From: Nitrospirota bacterium
GTDB taxonomy: Bacteria; Nitrospirota_A; Leptospirillia; Leptospirillales; Leptospirillaceae
Length of the DNA: 15,769 bases
NCBI GenBank assembly: GCA_021829515.1
Contig: JAKBPM010000026.1
Span: 1-15,769, forward strand
Direction of reading: 5' to 3'
Shown: positions 1-8,252 of the stretch, in pieces
How positions within the stretch are numbered: the stretch's first letter is position 1
How the letters are laid out: each line of letters starts with the position of its first letter
Translations under genes and position numbers: made by a program
The notes under the pieces: model-generated
Told to the model about the DNA's origin: nothing
The model's database searches: none
What the model saw: only the letters and a program-made list of their open reading frames with translations

Positions 1-22
1 CCAAAAACAGGATGATCTTCAT
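1..22 (-). CDS. 5' end of a divergent gene, cut by the window edge
   Basis: Reading the minus strand from position 22 gives ATG and the codons for MKIILFL before the window ends. A GGAG Shine-Dalgarno sequence (complement of 30-33) lies 7 nt ahead of this ATG, which is good spacing. The short basic-then-hydrophobic start would suit a signal peptide or membrane segment, but seven codons do not allow any function to be named. It would be transcribed divergently from the methyltransferase gene at 136. It could also be a chance ATG. Confidence 0.35.
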
Positions 23-85
23 GGAGATTCTCCGTTAAAAAAATTCCTGATATCAATCCCCAGCAGAAAGGAGAGCGCATTTCTC

Positions 86-116
86 CCTTTCCCGGACATA
101 AAGCGTCCGGGAAAGG
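86..116. promoter_or_regulatory. 12-bp perfect hairpin ahead of the methyltransferase gene
   Basis: CCTTTCCCGGAC (86-97) is the exact reverse complement of 105-116, with a 7-nt loop. No T-run follows on either strand, so it is not a standard terminator. It ends 19 nt before the ATG at 136, and its right arm holds the only purine-rich Shine-Dalgarno-like stretch (GAAAGG) near that start. It may be a leader hairpin or an operator in the divergent promoter region. Confidence 0.5.
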
Positions 117-135
117 AAGTCTGCGCCAGATACTG

Positions 136-1155
136 ATGAAAGAAATCTCGGAGATGAAAGACAAGATCAGAGCTCAGGTCCAGGGTGCAACAATACTGAA
201 CATCTCTTTTATCGGGATCGTCAATGGACTGTTTGAACATTTGGGCAAGGAGCCCTCCACTTCAAGGGAGCTCGCAACGAAAACAGGGATGGATCCGGAC
301 TATGTGGAAAGATGGTGCGATGCGGCCTATGCATTTGGTCTGATTGATGCCGAAACCCATCAGTTCACTCTTTCTCCTCTTGGCGAAATCATGAGGCCGT
401 CCCACCCCCAGACGTCCATGCCACAGGTGGTGCAAGCCGTTCTTGGCGCTCATATGTCCGAGCGGATAGCAGGACTCATGCGGACTGGAGAGCGGCCGGG
501 GGAAATCATTCTGGGAGAACGGGAGACCATTCTTCCCTGGTTTGGACCCATGCTCGAGGCAACCTTTGGTCCGATATTTGAAAACCAGATTTTTCCGGCC
601 ATTCCTTTTTTCACGGAGATCAACCGGGACGACGCACTGGCCATAGACCTGGGATGCGGAAATGGATGGTACCTCCGGGCACTCGCAAGACACATTCCCA
701 AACTCAATGGTCTGGGCGTGGACGGATTCAGGGAAAACATCCAGCAGGCAACCAGACGCGCCGGGGAAGAAGGGTTCGGGGATCGTCTCCGATTTATCCA
801 GGGAGATATTTTCTCCCTGGATCTTGAGAAAAAAGCGGACATGATCGCAATGAACAGGGCCCTGCATCATGTCTGGAGCGACAAGGAAATCCTTTTTCCC
901 ATGTTTCGATCCTGTCTTGCACCCGGAGGAGCCCTCGTATTCTGGGAACCATCATGGCCCCAAAAAAGGGAAGACCTCAAGGCTGACGGGAAACCACCGC
1001 TTGCCTTCCAGAATCTGGGAGAGCACGCTCAGGGCAACAGGCTTCTGAATCCTGATGAAATTGCCGAAGAATGCCGGAAGATTGGACTCACCCCAACCGT
1101 CTCACTGTTTTTAAACGGCAATGAAGCGGTCGTCGTCGCAAGGAATTTGTCCTGA
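136..1155 (+). CDS. Class I SAM-dependent methyltransferase with N-terminal winged-helix domain
   Basis: The 339-residue protein starts with a winged-helix-like dimerisation segment (about 20-90), as in the O-methyltransferase/class I families that act on small molecules. The Rossmann methyltransferase core follows: motif I is AIDLGCGNGW (169-178), an acidic residue lies in GVDGF (194-198) for the ribose of SAM, GDIF (223-226) suits motif II, and LAPGGALVF (261-269) is the usual post-core strand. The substrate cannot be told from the sequence. The start is uncertain: ATG 136 has no well-spaced ribosome binding site, and ATG 154 has GGAG directly against it. It faces the mscS-like gene tail to tail with a 28-nt gap. 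Confidence 0.85.
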   Translation: MKEISEMKDKIRAQVQGATILNISFIGIVNGLFEHLGKEPSTSRELATKTGMDPDYVERWCDAAYAFGLIDAETHQFTLSPLGEIMRPSHPQTSMPQVVQAVLGAHMSERIAGLMRTGERPGEIILGERETILPWFGPMLEATFGPIFENQIFPAIPFFTEINRDDALAIDLGCGNGWYLRALARHIPKLNGLGVDGFRENIQQATRRAGEEGFGDRLRFIQGDIFSLDLEKKADMIAMNRALHHVWSDKEILFPMFRSCLAPGGALVFWEPSWPQKREDLKADGKPPLAFQNLGEHAQGNRLLNPDEIAEECRKIGLTPTVSLFLNGNEAVVVARNLS

Positions 1156-1183
1156 GAAGATTTATTATTGCAGGAAACACCTG

Positions 1184-2116
1184 TCAGGAGAGCGCTTCTC
1201 CGGCTCCCTTTTTTTCTGGTAACACAATGGGCATAACCGACCGGATAAGCGTATCCCTGACATCCTGCTCAACAAGATCTCCCGCCGGGAACTTCACCCG
1301 GTAGCTCACCGTTGATGCTGAAAAATCCAGGAGATGGAGACTGATATCCTTTTGAGAGAGAGCATAGTGTCCTGACAAACAGTCAAGGATTTTTCTCTCG
1401 ATCATTTCCGTATTTCCAGACGACGGGATATCGATCCTGAGCGTAATCCGGTCCCCGTCTTTATTTTTTTCAAAAAGCATCGCCTGCAGAAGAATACTGT
1501 TGGGCAGCATGAAGCTTCTGCCATCATCCGACCTGAGATGGGTATAGATCATTCCCAGGGAAACAACCGTTCCCCTATACTCGGGAGCCAGCGTTTCATG
1601 GGAATAAGTCGAGGCCAGCCTTGCGTACTGCCATGTGACAATGCTGATCTCATCCCCGACCTTGAATGGCTGCGTAAATGCCAGGACAAAACCGGAAAAA
1701 AAGTTCGTAAGACTGCTTTGCGCCGCAACACCGATGACAATCGAGAGAACGGTTCCTCCAAGAGCCAGATTTTCAAAGCCTTTGCCCATCAGGCTCAGAA
1801 CAATGAAAACCCCCGATGCGATAAAGATAAAATCGATAAAGTAACGAGCCGATGTCGCCCGCTCTTTGCCGATCCGTTCGCTCAAAAACGGGATAAGGTC
1901 GGCAATCAGTGTTCTGTAAAGAGTAAAGAGGATGAGAAGCATTCCCGAAATTTCAAGGAGATTGATGGCCTCTGGGTACTGCTTGTAATGCCTTCCAAGG
2001 TCATGAACACCCATAAAAAACAGGGGTATCGATAAAAAAACAAAGAAAAACCTGAAAGAAATAAAGTGGTTCTTGAGCTTTTCTCCATTTGTTGAAGGAC
2101 TATCTATTGGTGGCAT
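1184..2116 (-). CDS. MscS-family small-conductance mechanosensitive channel
   Basis: This 310-residue inner-membrane protein is close in size to E. coli MscS (286). Hydrophobic segments lie at about 18-37, 51-77 and 92-111. They are followed by the glycine/alanine-rich pore helix and the beta-domain entry (about 116-160), including ALGGTVLSIVIG, SSLTNFFSG and the family signature QPFKVGDEI. The soluble C-terminal domain follows. Such channels open under membrane tension to release solutes at hypo-osmotic shock. The start at 2116 has AAGGAG (complement of 2127-2132) 10 nt upstream. It lies downstream of the alcohol dehydrogenase gene on the same strand, with a 132-nt gap that holds a small tandem repeat. 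Confidence 0.9.
   Translation of the reverse strand: MPPIDSPSTNGEKLKNHFISFRFFFVFLSIPLFFMGVHDLGRHYKQYPEAINLLEISGMLLILFTLYRTLIADLIPFLSERIGKERATSARYFIDFIFIASGVFIVLSLMGKGFENLALGGTVLSIVIGVAAQSSLTNFFSGFVLAFTQPFKVGDEISIVTWQYARLASTYSHETLAPEYRGTVVSLGMIYTHLRSDDGRSFMLPNSILLQAMLFEKNKDGDRITLRIDIPSSGNTEMIERKILDCLSGHYALSQKDISLHLLDFSASTVSYRVKFPAGDLVEQDVRDTLIRSVMPIVLPEKKGAGEALS
1187..1214 (+). terminator. Possible weak terminator of the methyltransferase gene
   Basis: GGAGA (1187-1191) pairs with TCTCC (1197-1201) around a 5-nt loop, and a run of seven T begins 6 nt later. The stem is short and the T-run is displaced, and the site lies inside the 3' end of the convergent channel gene. Confidence 0.3.
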
Positions 2117-2140
2117 AGGGCTTATTCTCCTTCTTCTTTT

Positions 2141-2156
2141 GGACGATCAGGAAAAG
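2141..2156. repeat. 16-bp repeat, copy 1
   Basis: GGACGATCAGGAAAAG is found here and again, exactly, at 8904-8919. Both copies lie in non-coding DNA. Confidence 0.5.
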
Positions 2157-2159
2157 GCC

Positions 2160-2190
2160 AGGACAGGGAGGACAGGACAGGGAGGACAGG
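2160..2190. repeat. Tandem 14-bp repeat, about 2.2 copies
   Basis: AGGACAGGGAGGAC is repeated at 2160-2173 and 2174-2187, followed by AGG, in the gap between the alcohol dehydrogenase and channel genes. It is purine-only apart from the C residues. No function is evident. Confidence 0.8.
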
Positions 2191-2248
2191 ATGTCAGTCC
2201 CCTACTCCCTGTTTCTGGCAGAATCAACGGGTACAGTCTGGCAGGAGA

Positions 2249-3253
2249 CTACATCGTCAACACCACTCGAAATCGGGCTTTGTTTGACATCATGACCTGG
2301 TAGGCCGTTTCAGCCTGTTCCAGGGGATAGGTCTCCACCATTGACCTGATACCTGCCTGATGCGCAAACAAAAGGGTCTCTTCGGAGTCTTTTGCATGGC
2401 CGGACGGCCATCCGGAAATCCTTTTTCTCCCGCCAATCAGCTGAAGAGGGGATATGGAAAGAGGATTGGCATCGACACCAACAAGGACCATGTTTCCGTT
2501 GGGCGAGAGCGCATCGACCAGGCGGGAAGCCAGAGAGCTGCTGGGAGCTGTGGCAAGAATCACTTTGGCTCCCCCCATTTTGGAAAGGGAAGAAACAGAG
2601 TTTTCCGAGTTGAGATCAATATAGTCATGCGCACCGAGTGAACGAGCAAGAGATTCTTTTTCTTTCCCGGAAGAAAGCGCCACCGTATGAAACCCCATTC
2701 TGGAGGCAAACTGGATACCAAGGTGTCCAAGACCGCCGATCCCCTGAATCGCCACAAGATCCCCCGCACGGGCCCCGCAATGGCGAAGGGCATTGAAAGT
2801 CGTGACTCCGGCACACAAAAGAGGCGCAGCATATTCAGGAGCCATTCCCTCCGGAACCCTTGCAAGAGCTTCCTCTCGAGCGATCATATATTCTGCATAG
2901 CCTCCGTCAGAGGAAATCCCTGTCACCCTGGCATTTGCACAAAGAATGAAATCTCCTTTCCGGCAGGCATCACATGCAAAGCAGTGTCCCCCATGCCACC
3001 CCACACCGACAGTGTCACCGGTTTTCCAGGCTGAAACATCTTCTCCCGTTTTTTCAATAACGCCCACAACCTCATGGCCAGGAATTCTTGGGTAAGCGAT
3101 ACCAGGAAAAAGCCCTTCCCGGACAAACACATCGCTATGACAGATCCCGCAAGCCGCCACCTTGACCAGAACCTCTTTTCTGCCAGGATCTGGCTTGTTG
3201 CTTTGCCCTGCAGCAAATGGCATTCCCGATTTACTGACCTGAACAGATCTCAT
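2249..3253 (-). CDS. Zinc-dependent medium-chain alcohol dehydrogenase
   Basis: The 334-residue protein belongs to the MDR superfamily (AdhP/AdhA type) and should catalyse NAD(P)-dependent oxidation of an alcohol or reduction of an aldehyde in the cytoplasm. Catalytic zinc ligands are visible as C35 in CGICHSD, H60-E61 in PGHEVVG and C147. The structural zinc lobe has four cysteines (91, 94, 97, 105). The nucleotide-binding motif is GIGGLGHLG (171-179). The start at 3253 is chosen because AGGAGG (complement of 3259-3264) lies 5 nt upstream. An in-frame ATG at 3301 would add 16 residues but has no such site. Physiological substrate unknown. Confidence 0.92.
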   Translation of the reverse strand: MRSVQVSKSGMPFAAGQSNKPDPGRKEVLVKVAACGICHSDVFVREGLFPGIAYPRIPGHEVVGVIEKTGEDVSAWKTGDTVGVGWHGGHCFACDACRKGDFILCANARVTGISSDGGYAEYMIAREEALARVPEGMAPEYAAPLLCAGVTTFNALRHCGARAGDLVAIQGIGGLGHLGIQFASRMGFHTVALSSGKEKESLARSLGAHDYIDLNSENSVSSLSKMGGAKVILATAPSSSLASRLVDALSPNGNMVLVGVDANPLSISPLQLIGGRKRISGWPSGHAKDSEETLLFAHQAGIRSMVETYPLEQAETAYQVMMSNKARFRVVLTM

Positions 3254-3373
3254 GAAAACCTCCTTTGGAAAAAAGGTATAATTGAAAAAAAACCGCCCCA
3301 AACGGGTCCGGCAGATCTCATCTGATCATCCGGGGTAAAAGGACAATGCCCTTCTTTCATAATGGCGTCTGAG

Positions 3374-3402
3374 TGGACTCCAATCAAGTGCAGGGGTAGA
3401 AT
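3374..3402 (+). promoter_or_regulatory. Predicted sigma-70-type promoter of msrA
   Basis: TGGACT (3374-3379), a 17-nt spacer and TAGAAT (3397-3402). The -10 box matches consensus at 5 of 6 positions and the -35 box at 4 of 6. It lies 67 nt ahead of the msrA start. Confidence 0.4.
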
Positions 3403-3469
3403 CACGATTGCCAGTGATGTGAATTCATCCAGTCTCTGTCAGCAAAAATGATGTTTCAGGAGGAAAGAC

Positions 3470-4027
3470 TTGAAAAATATTGTTTCTGAAGAAAAGCCTG
3501 TGGCGACACTTGGAGGAGGCTGCTTCTGGTGCCTTGATGCCGTCTACAGGGATATGGCGGGAGTTTTATCGGTCAAATCGGGTTATATGGGTGGATCTGT
3601 GGACAATCCCACTTACCAGATGGTCTGCTCAGGAAAAACTGGCCATGCGGAGGTCGTACAAATTGAATACGACCCGGGAATCATATCTTTCGATGATCTA
3701 CTGCAGGTTTTTTTCACCATTCATGATCCGACAACATTGAACCGGCAGGGCCATGATATCGGGACCCAGTACAGGTCGGCCATCTTCTTTCACAATGCCG
3801 AACAGGAGATTGCCGCAAAAAAGATGATCAAGGATCTTGCACAGAATTATCCTGCCCCCATTGTGACAGAGATTATTGCGGCACAAGTCTTTTATCCGGC
3901 AGAGAGCTACCATCAGGACTATTTTTCCGAAAACCCCTCCCAGCCTTATTGTCAGGCCATCGTCAGGCCCAAACTTGAAAAATTCCGGAAGGTGTTCCCC
4001 GGGAGATCGGCACAAAAGCAGTTTTAG
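3470..4027 (+). CDS. msrA: Peptide-methionine (S)-S-oxide reductase MsrA
   Basis: MsrA repairs oxidised proteins by reducing the S-epimer of methionine sulfoxide, with thioredoxin as the usual reductant. The active-site signature GGGCFWCLDAV is at residues 15-25 with catalytic C18. The conserved GYMGG and YHQDYF segments are present, and C161 near the C-terminus is the likely resolving cysteine. The length of 185 residues fits the family. The start codon is TTG at 3470: AGGAGG (3458-3463) is 6 nt upstream and no ATG lies between it and the conserved core. It stands alone, facing the GGDEF/EAL gene tail to tail with a 110-nt gap in which I see no clear terminator. Confidence 0.95.
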   Translation: MKNIVSEEKPVATLGGGCFWCLDAVYRDMAGVLSVKSGYMGGSVDNPTYQMVCSGKTGHAEVVQIEYDPGIISFDDLLQVFFTIHDPTTLNRQGHDIGTQYRSAIFFHNAEQEIAAKKMIKDLAQNYPAPIVTEIIAAQVFYPAESYHQDYFSENPSQPYCQAIVRPKLEKFRKVFPGRSAQKQF

Positions 4028-4137
4028 CCCAACAGAAAGCCGTCCGCAATATTTTTCAAGAAATTCGTTTTTGAGACTTCTTTCCCAGGCTTCCAGGCAC
4101 CCCCGCAACAACCGCATCAGGTTTGTGGACGGGTTGT

Positions 4138-6705
4138 TTACGAACTGCCTGTCTGCATTTCCTGGCTCAAGAATCCGGAACGGCTTTGCTGGGCCCAACG
4201 AACAAAACAATCGGAAGGGATCGCCGGACTGGCCAAATACCCCTGGTAGCTCCCGACACCAAACTCTTTAAGGTAGCTCAACTCCAGCTCTGTCTCAACC
4301 CCTTCAGCACAAACCTCAAGGCTGAGCGCCCGTGCCAAAAGGGAAATCAGCCTGACAATTTCCGAATCTTCTCCCATCGCCCCGATTTGCCGGACAAAGG
4401 ACCTGTCAATTTTGAGCACATCCACCGGGAAACGTCTCAGATAGCTCAAGGATGAATACCCCGTTCCAAAGTCGTCAATTGCAATCCGGATGCGGTTGGC
4501 CTTCAATGCACCCAAAAGATCAATAGACTCCTGAGCCTTCTGCATGACAACCGTCTCGGTCATCTCAATCATGATATTTTCTGGATTTTCTCCGGAATGG
4601 GACAACATCTGAAGGAAGTTGGACAAAAAATCCGGCTCCTGAAGCTGTCGTGCAGACAGATTGATACTGATCCGAAGATGATCGAGTCCGCAGCGGCGCC
4701 ATACAGAGAGCTCCTCAAGTGCAGTCCTGACAACCCACTGTCCGATGGGGATAATCATCCCGTTTTCTTCCGCAAGAGGAATGAACTGATCAGGAGGAAC
4801 CAGGGAGCCATCTTCAGATATCCAGCGGATAAGCGCTTCGGCACCGGACGTCCTGCCGGTGACCATATCGATCATCGGCTGGTAGTAGAGCCGGAATTCG
4901 TTCCTCTCCAGGGCTTTGTACAATTTCTTTTCCATCGAATACCGGACCGTTTGACGGGCCCTGGCCTCGGCGCTGAAAAACTGGACCTGGAAACGGCCCT
5001 GTTCCTTTGACTGAGAAAGAGCCATGTCAGCGTTGCTGATTAACGTTTCAAAATCCTGACCATCCTCTGGCATGATTGTCGCACCAATACTGGCCGTCAA
5101 GAAATACTCCTGACCTTCAATTGTATAAGGCATCGACAATGACTGGAGAATTTCCGATGCCACCTTTTCAGCCGCTTTTCTTGACTGGATTCCTGAAAAT
5201 GCCAGAGCAAACTCATCCCCTCCCAGTCTGGCAACAAGATCATTTTTCCGGACAATCTTCAACAGCCTTTCAGATACTGCCTTTAAAACGCGATCCCCCA
5301 TGGTATGTCCCGATATATCGTTCGTAACCTGAAAGCGGTCAAGGTCCATCACCAGCAGAAGCAGACATCCATCCTGAAGGGGGATCTGATCAGTAACGGC
5401 ACGGAAAAATTTTTCATAAAAGGATGTCCTGTCATGAAGGCCTGTCAGCTTGTCCATTGAGTCCGCGTCGGAGCAGTCGGAACACTCCTGAGCTTCCTGG
5501 GGATTCTCCCCGGAGATCAAAATTCTGAAGGGGCCTGATGAACCCTCCGGGACAGAAAAAGCCAGAACCTCCTGACCGCCAGCAGGACACCCGCTTTCTT
5601 CACCCCAACGCTCTTCTTCCCATCGGGTGCTCCTGGCGATCAGATTTCCCGTACCGTCATAAACGGCAATACCTGACCTGCTTTCCATGGGAGAGCGTTC
5701 CAGAATGCCAGAATCACCCGATGGCAATGAGCCATTTCTGCTGGCAGAGCCTCTTCTTTCCCGTTTGTTTTCATACATCCGGCTATCGGCTTTTTTCAGG
5801 ATGGAAGCCAAATCGTTTTTTCCGTAGGGGTAGAGGCAATAGCCGACACTTGCCGCTATCTCATAACCAGAGCCACAGATCGCATAAGGTTTTTTGAGGT
5901 GTTCCACCAACTGTCCGATCCACAAGGGAATCTCTGAGTTTTGAGAAAGCCCACGGACCAGAACACCAAACTCATCGCCCCCAAGTCTGGCAACCAGATC
6001 TCCAGAACGAACGGAGAGGAGGAGACGATCTGAAAACTCGTTCAAAAGACGATCCCCCTCCTGGTGTCCATACTTGTCATTAACCTCTTTGAACCGGTCC
6101 ATATCGAGATAAAGGACAGCTCCCCTGCCACCCTCTGCCAATTCCCGTTCAAGCTCGGACAGGAAGAGAATCCTGTTGGGAAGGCCCGTCAATGGATCAT
6201 GGTGAGCCATGTATGAAAAGAGTTCCTCTCTTCTTCCCGACAAACATTTCATTAATATCTGCCACGTTCCGATCCCCACAAATCGGTCCCCATCAACCAC
6301 CAGAAAACCATCATCCATGGTTTTTTTAAGAGCATCTCCCTGAAACCGTTTACCGATTTCATCTATGTCGCTCGACACCTGAACCATAACGGGTCTTGGA
6401 TCCATAAACTCCGTGATGGGTTTTGGACCAAACAATTCATGCGAGTAACGAAAGGAAAAGCGTTCGATGAGAGTACTTCTGAAAATCTGCCCAACAGGCC
6501 TCTCCTCCCTCAAAACCGCAAGGCCTGGAAGGGATGGATCCTGACCGAACATTCGGTAGACTTTCTCAGCAGAGGTGCTTTCTGAAACCCAGCTGTCGGT
6601 TACGATCAGTTCTTTCGCTGTATGGACAGGGAGTCTGAGACGCGGGGAAAAGGAAAGAGTTTCAAGCGTGGGAAGCATATCCGAAACAAGTGATTGATCG
6701 ATCAT
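4138..6705 (-). CDS. CBS-GGDEF-GGDEF-EAL cyclic-di-GMP synthase/phosphodiesterase
   Basis: The 855-residue protein has no membrane segment, so it is predicted cytosolic. In order it shows a CBS-pair-like sensor (about 30-160), a first GGDEF domain (about 165-315; GGDEF at 242-246), a PAS-like linker (about 340-400), a second GGDEF domain (about 415-575; GGDEF at 495-499) and an EAL domain (about 600-840). Both GGDEF signatures are intact and each is preceded by an RxxD inhibitory site (RSGD, RKND). The EAL domain keeps EAL (623-625), N682 in SINLSARQL, DDFGTG (744-749), VLKID, AEGVE and QGY, so both synthesis and hydrolysis of cyclic-di-GMP look possible. The start at 6705 has GGAGG (complement of 6712-6716) 6 nt upstream. 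An upstream in-frame ATG at 6729 is less likely. Confidence 0.93.
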   Translation of the reverse strand: MIDQSLVSDMLPTLETLSFSPRLRLPVHTAKELIVTDSWVSESTSAEKVYRMFGQDPSLPGLAVLREERPVGQIFRSTLIERFSFRYSHELFGPKPITEFMDPRPVMVQVSSDIDEIGKRFQGDALKKTMDDGFLVVDGDRFVGIGTWQILMKCLSGRREELFSYMAHHDPLTGLPNRILFLSELERELAEGGRGAVLYLDMDRFKEVNDKYGHQEGDRLLNEFSDRLLLSVRSGDLVARLGGDEFGVLVRGLSQNSEIPLWIGQLVEHLKKPYAICGSGYEIAASVGYCLYPYGKNDLASILKKADSRMYENKRERRGSASRNGSLPSGDSGILERSPMESRSGIAVYDGTGNLIARSTRWEEERWGEESGCPAGGQEVLAFSVPEGSSGPFRILISGENPQEAQECSDCSDADSMDKLTGLHDRTSFYEKFFRAVTDQIPLQDGCLLLLVMDLDRFQVTNDISGHTMGDRVLKAVSERLLKIVRKNDLVARLGGDEFALAFSGIQSRKAAEKVASEILQSLSMPYTIEGQEYFLTASIGATIMPEDGQDFETLISNADMALSQSKEQGRFQVQFFSAEARARQTVRYSMEKKLYKALERNEFRLYYQPMIDMVTGRTSGAEALIRWISEDGSLVPPDQFIPLAEENGMIIPIGQWVVRTALEELSVWRRCGLDHLRISINLSARQLQEPDFLSNFLQMLSHSGENPENIMIEMTETVVMQKAQESIDLLGALKANRIRIAIDDFGTGYSSLSYLRRFPVDVLKIDRSFVRQIGAMGEDSEIVRLISLLARALSLEVCAEGVETELELSYLKEFGVGSYQGYLASPAIPSDCFVRWAQQSRSGFLSQEMQTGSS

Positions 6706-6753
6706 CAATAGCCTCCGGGATGAGAGCAAAAAACCGGAAATATCTCCCCATCA

Positions 6754-6773
6754 GTTGATCGGGACCGATCAAC
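6754..6773. promoter_or_regulatory. 20-bp palindrome, candidate operator of the GGDEF/EAL gene
   Basis: GTTGATCGG (6754-6762) and CCGATCAAC (6765-6773) are perfect 9-bp arms around a 2-bp centre. The site lies 49-68 bp upstream of the start at 6705. No T-run follows, and it looks like a dimeric repressor or activator site rather than a terminator. Between it and the IS element (6774-6899) I see only A-rich sequence and no convincing promoter boxes. Confidence 0.55.
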
Positions 6774-6899
6774 ACTAGATCTCACAAAAAAACAGCAGAT
6801 CAAGAAAGGGTTACAAAAAAATAAATAGAACATACAAGGATTGTTGGGCTCTGCCTCATACCGATAGGCTAGGACTTGGCGTGGATTACCTCTGAACGA

Positions 6900-6930
6900 C
6901 GAGAGTTATACTCAATTGTTGTGTATGGAG
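6900..6930 (+). repeat. Left terminal inverted repeat (IRL)
   Basis: It starts CGAGAGTTAT and matches the reverse complement of 8934-8964 at 25 of 31 positions. It contains TATACT (6907-6912), a good -10 box. Confidence 0.7.
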
Positions 6931-6943
6931 AGGTCAAGGGGAA

Positions 6944-7003
6944 ATGGCGTATCCTGATGGTCGCCAAGATCATCAACCTTTTTGAAAGGAGTGGATACGC
7001 CAT
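6944..7003 (+). promoter_or_regulatory. Leader inverted repeat that includes the transposase start codon
   Basis: ATGGCGTATCC (6944-6954) is the exact reverse complement of 6993-7003, which contains the first two bases of the ATG at 7002. In RNA the fold would put the ribosome binding site (GAAAGGAG, 6984-6991) in the loop and tie up the start codon, which should lower translation. The decayed sister element has a hairpin at the same position with different arms. Confidence 0.6.
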
Positions 7004-8252
7004 GGGAAAGAATACCGATCTTGAACTCAAGAATCCAGGAATTCCGTCTCCCGTTTCGGATAGCCTGACAGAGCTGTTGCGGGAGGGAGCCAGGAGGATG
7101 CTCATGGAGGCGGTGGAAGCGGAAGTGCAGGAATTTCTCAGTCGTCATGCCGCATTGAAAGACGGGAAAAACCGGCAGAGGGTTGTGAGAAACGGATATT
7201 TGCCGGAACGGACGATCCAGACAGGGTTGGGGAATATCCCGGTCAAGGCGCCGAGGATTCGGGACCGGGCCGGAGAGATCCGTTTTTCCTCCAGGATTCT
7301 CCCGCCCTATCTCCGTCGCACCAAAAGCATTGCCGAGCTATTGCCATGGCTGTACCTCCGGGGGATCTCCACCGGCGATTTCAGTTCGGTTCTGACCAGT
7401 CTTCTGGGCCAGGATGCCCCGGGACTTTCGGCCGCAACGATCCGGCGTCTGAAAGAGACCTGGACGCAAGAACATCTCCAGTGGGCAAAACGGGACCTGT
7501 CCCAGAAGACATATGTCTACCTCTGGGCGGACGGGATTCATTTCAATGTCCGGATGGACGAGGCCAATCATTGTGTTCTGGTGGTCATCGGGGCCACGAA
7601 GGACGGGAAGAAGGAGCTTCTGGCCATCCAGGACGGCTATAGGGAAAGCGAACAGTCCTGGAAGGAACTGCTGCTCGATCTGAAGAAACGTGGGTTGGCG
7701 ATCGATCCCAAATTGGCGGTGGGAGATGGGGCGCTGGGATTCTGGAAAGCCCTGCCCGAGGTCTTCGGAACCACCCAGGCCCAACGGTGCTGGGTGCATA
7801 AGACGGCGAACATCCTGAACAAGCTCCCGAAGGCCAAACAGCCCAAGGCCAAAAGCGATCTCCATCAGATCTGGATGGCGGAGACACGAGAGGCAGCGCA
7901 CAAGGCGTTCGACTATTTTCTCTCGGCCTATCAGGACAAGTATCCGAAGACTGCCGAATGCCTGAAAAAGGACCGGGAGGCTCTTCTGGCTTTTTATGAC
8001 TTTCCGGCCGAACACTGGATCCACATCCGGACCACGAACCCGATCGAATCAACCTTTGCCACGGTCCGGCATCGCACCGTCAAGACCCGTGGATGCGTCT
8101 CCCGGGAGAGCATGCTGGCGATGGTCTTCAAACTGGCGATTACGGCTCAAGAGCGCTGGAGACGGCTGAAAGGGTCGGAGCGCCTGGGAGAAGTCCTGGA
8201 AGGGATCGTCTTCAAAAATGGAGTTCGGGAGGAGGAAGCCCATGCCGCCTGA
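7002..8252 (+). CDS. IS256-family (mutator-type) transposase
   Basis: The 416-residue DDE transposase looks intact. The catalytic triad is D177 in LWADGIHF, D242 in AVGDGALG and E349 in TTNPIESTF. The CxxH pair (C263, H266) in RCWVHKT, which is typical of this family, lies between the second D and the E. The N-terminal half holds the helix-rich DNA-binding region (RNGYLPERTIQTGLG, 63-77). The start at 7002 has GAAAGGAG about 10 nt upstream and gives the usual family length. A further upstream in-frame ATG at 6876 lies outside the element and is rejected. Its 3' end overlaps the next gene by 11 bp. Confidence 0.95.
   Translation: MGKNTDLELKNPGIPSPVSDSLTELLREGARRMLMEAVEAEVQEFLSRHAALKDGKNRQRVVRNGYLPERTIQTGLGNIPVKAPRIRDRAGEIRFSSRILPPYLRRTKSIAELLPWLYLRGISTGDFSSVLTSLLGQDAPGLSAATIRRLKETWTQEHLQWAKRDLSQKTYVYLWADGIHFNVRMDEANHCVLVVIGATKDGKKELLAIQDGYRESEQSWKELLLDLKKRGLAIDPKLAVGDGALGFWKALPEVFGTTQAQRCWVHKTANILNKLPKAKQPKAKSDLHQIWMAETREAAHKAFDYFLSAYQDKYPKTAECLKKDREALLAFYDFPAEHWIHIRTTNPIESTFATVRHRTVKTRGCVSRESMLAMVFKLAITAQERWRRLKGSERLGEVLEGIVFKNGVREEEAHAA

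Noticed and set aside
4597..5897. Several plus-strand frames opposite the GGDEF/EAL gene
   Set aside because: The minus-strand gene has clear domains throughout; the opposite frames have no known motifs and no binding sites.
7338..8052. Long minus-strand frames opposite the transposase gene
   Set aside because: They are shadows of a conserved, motif-bearing transposase reading frame.
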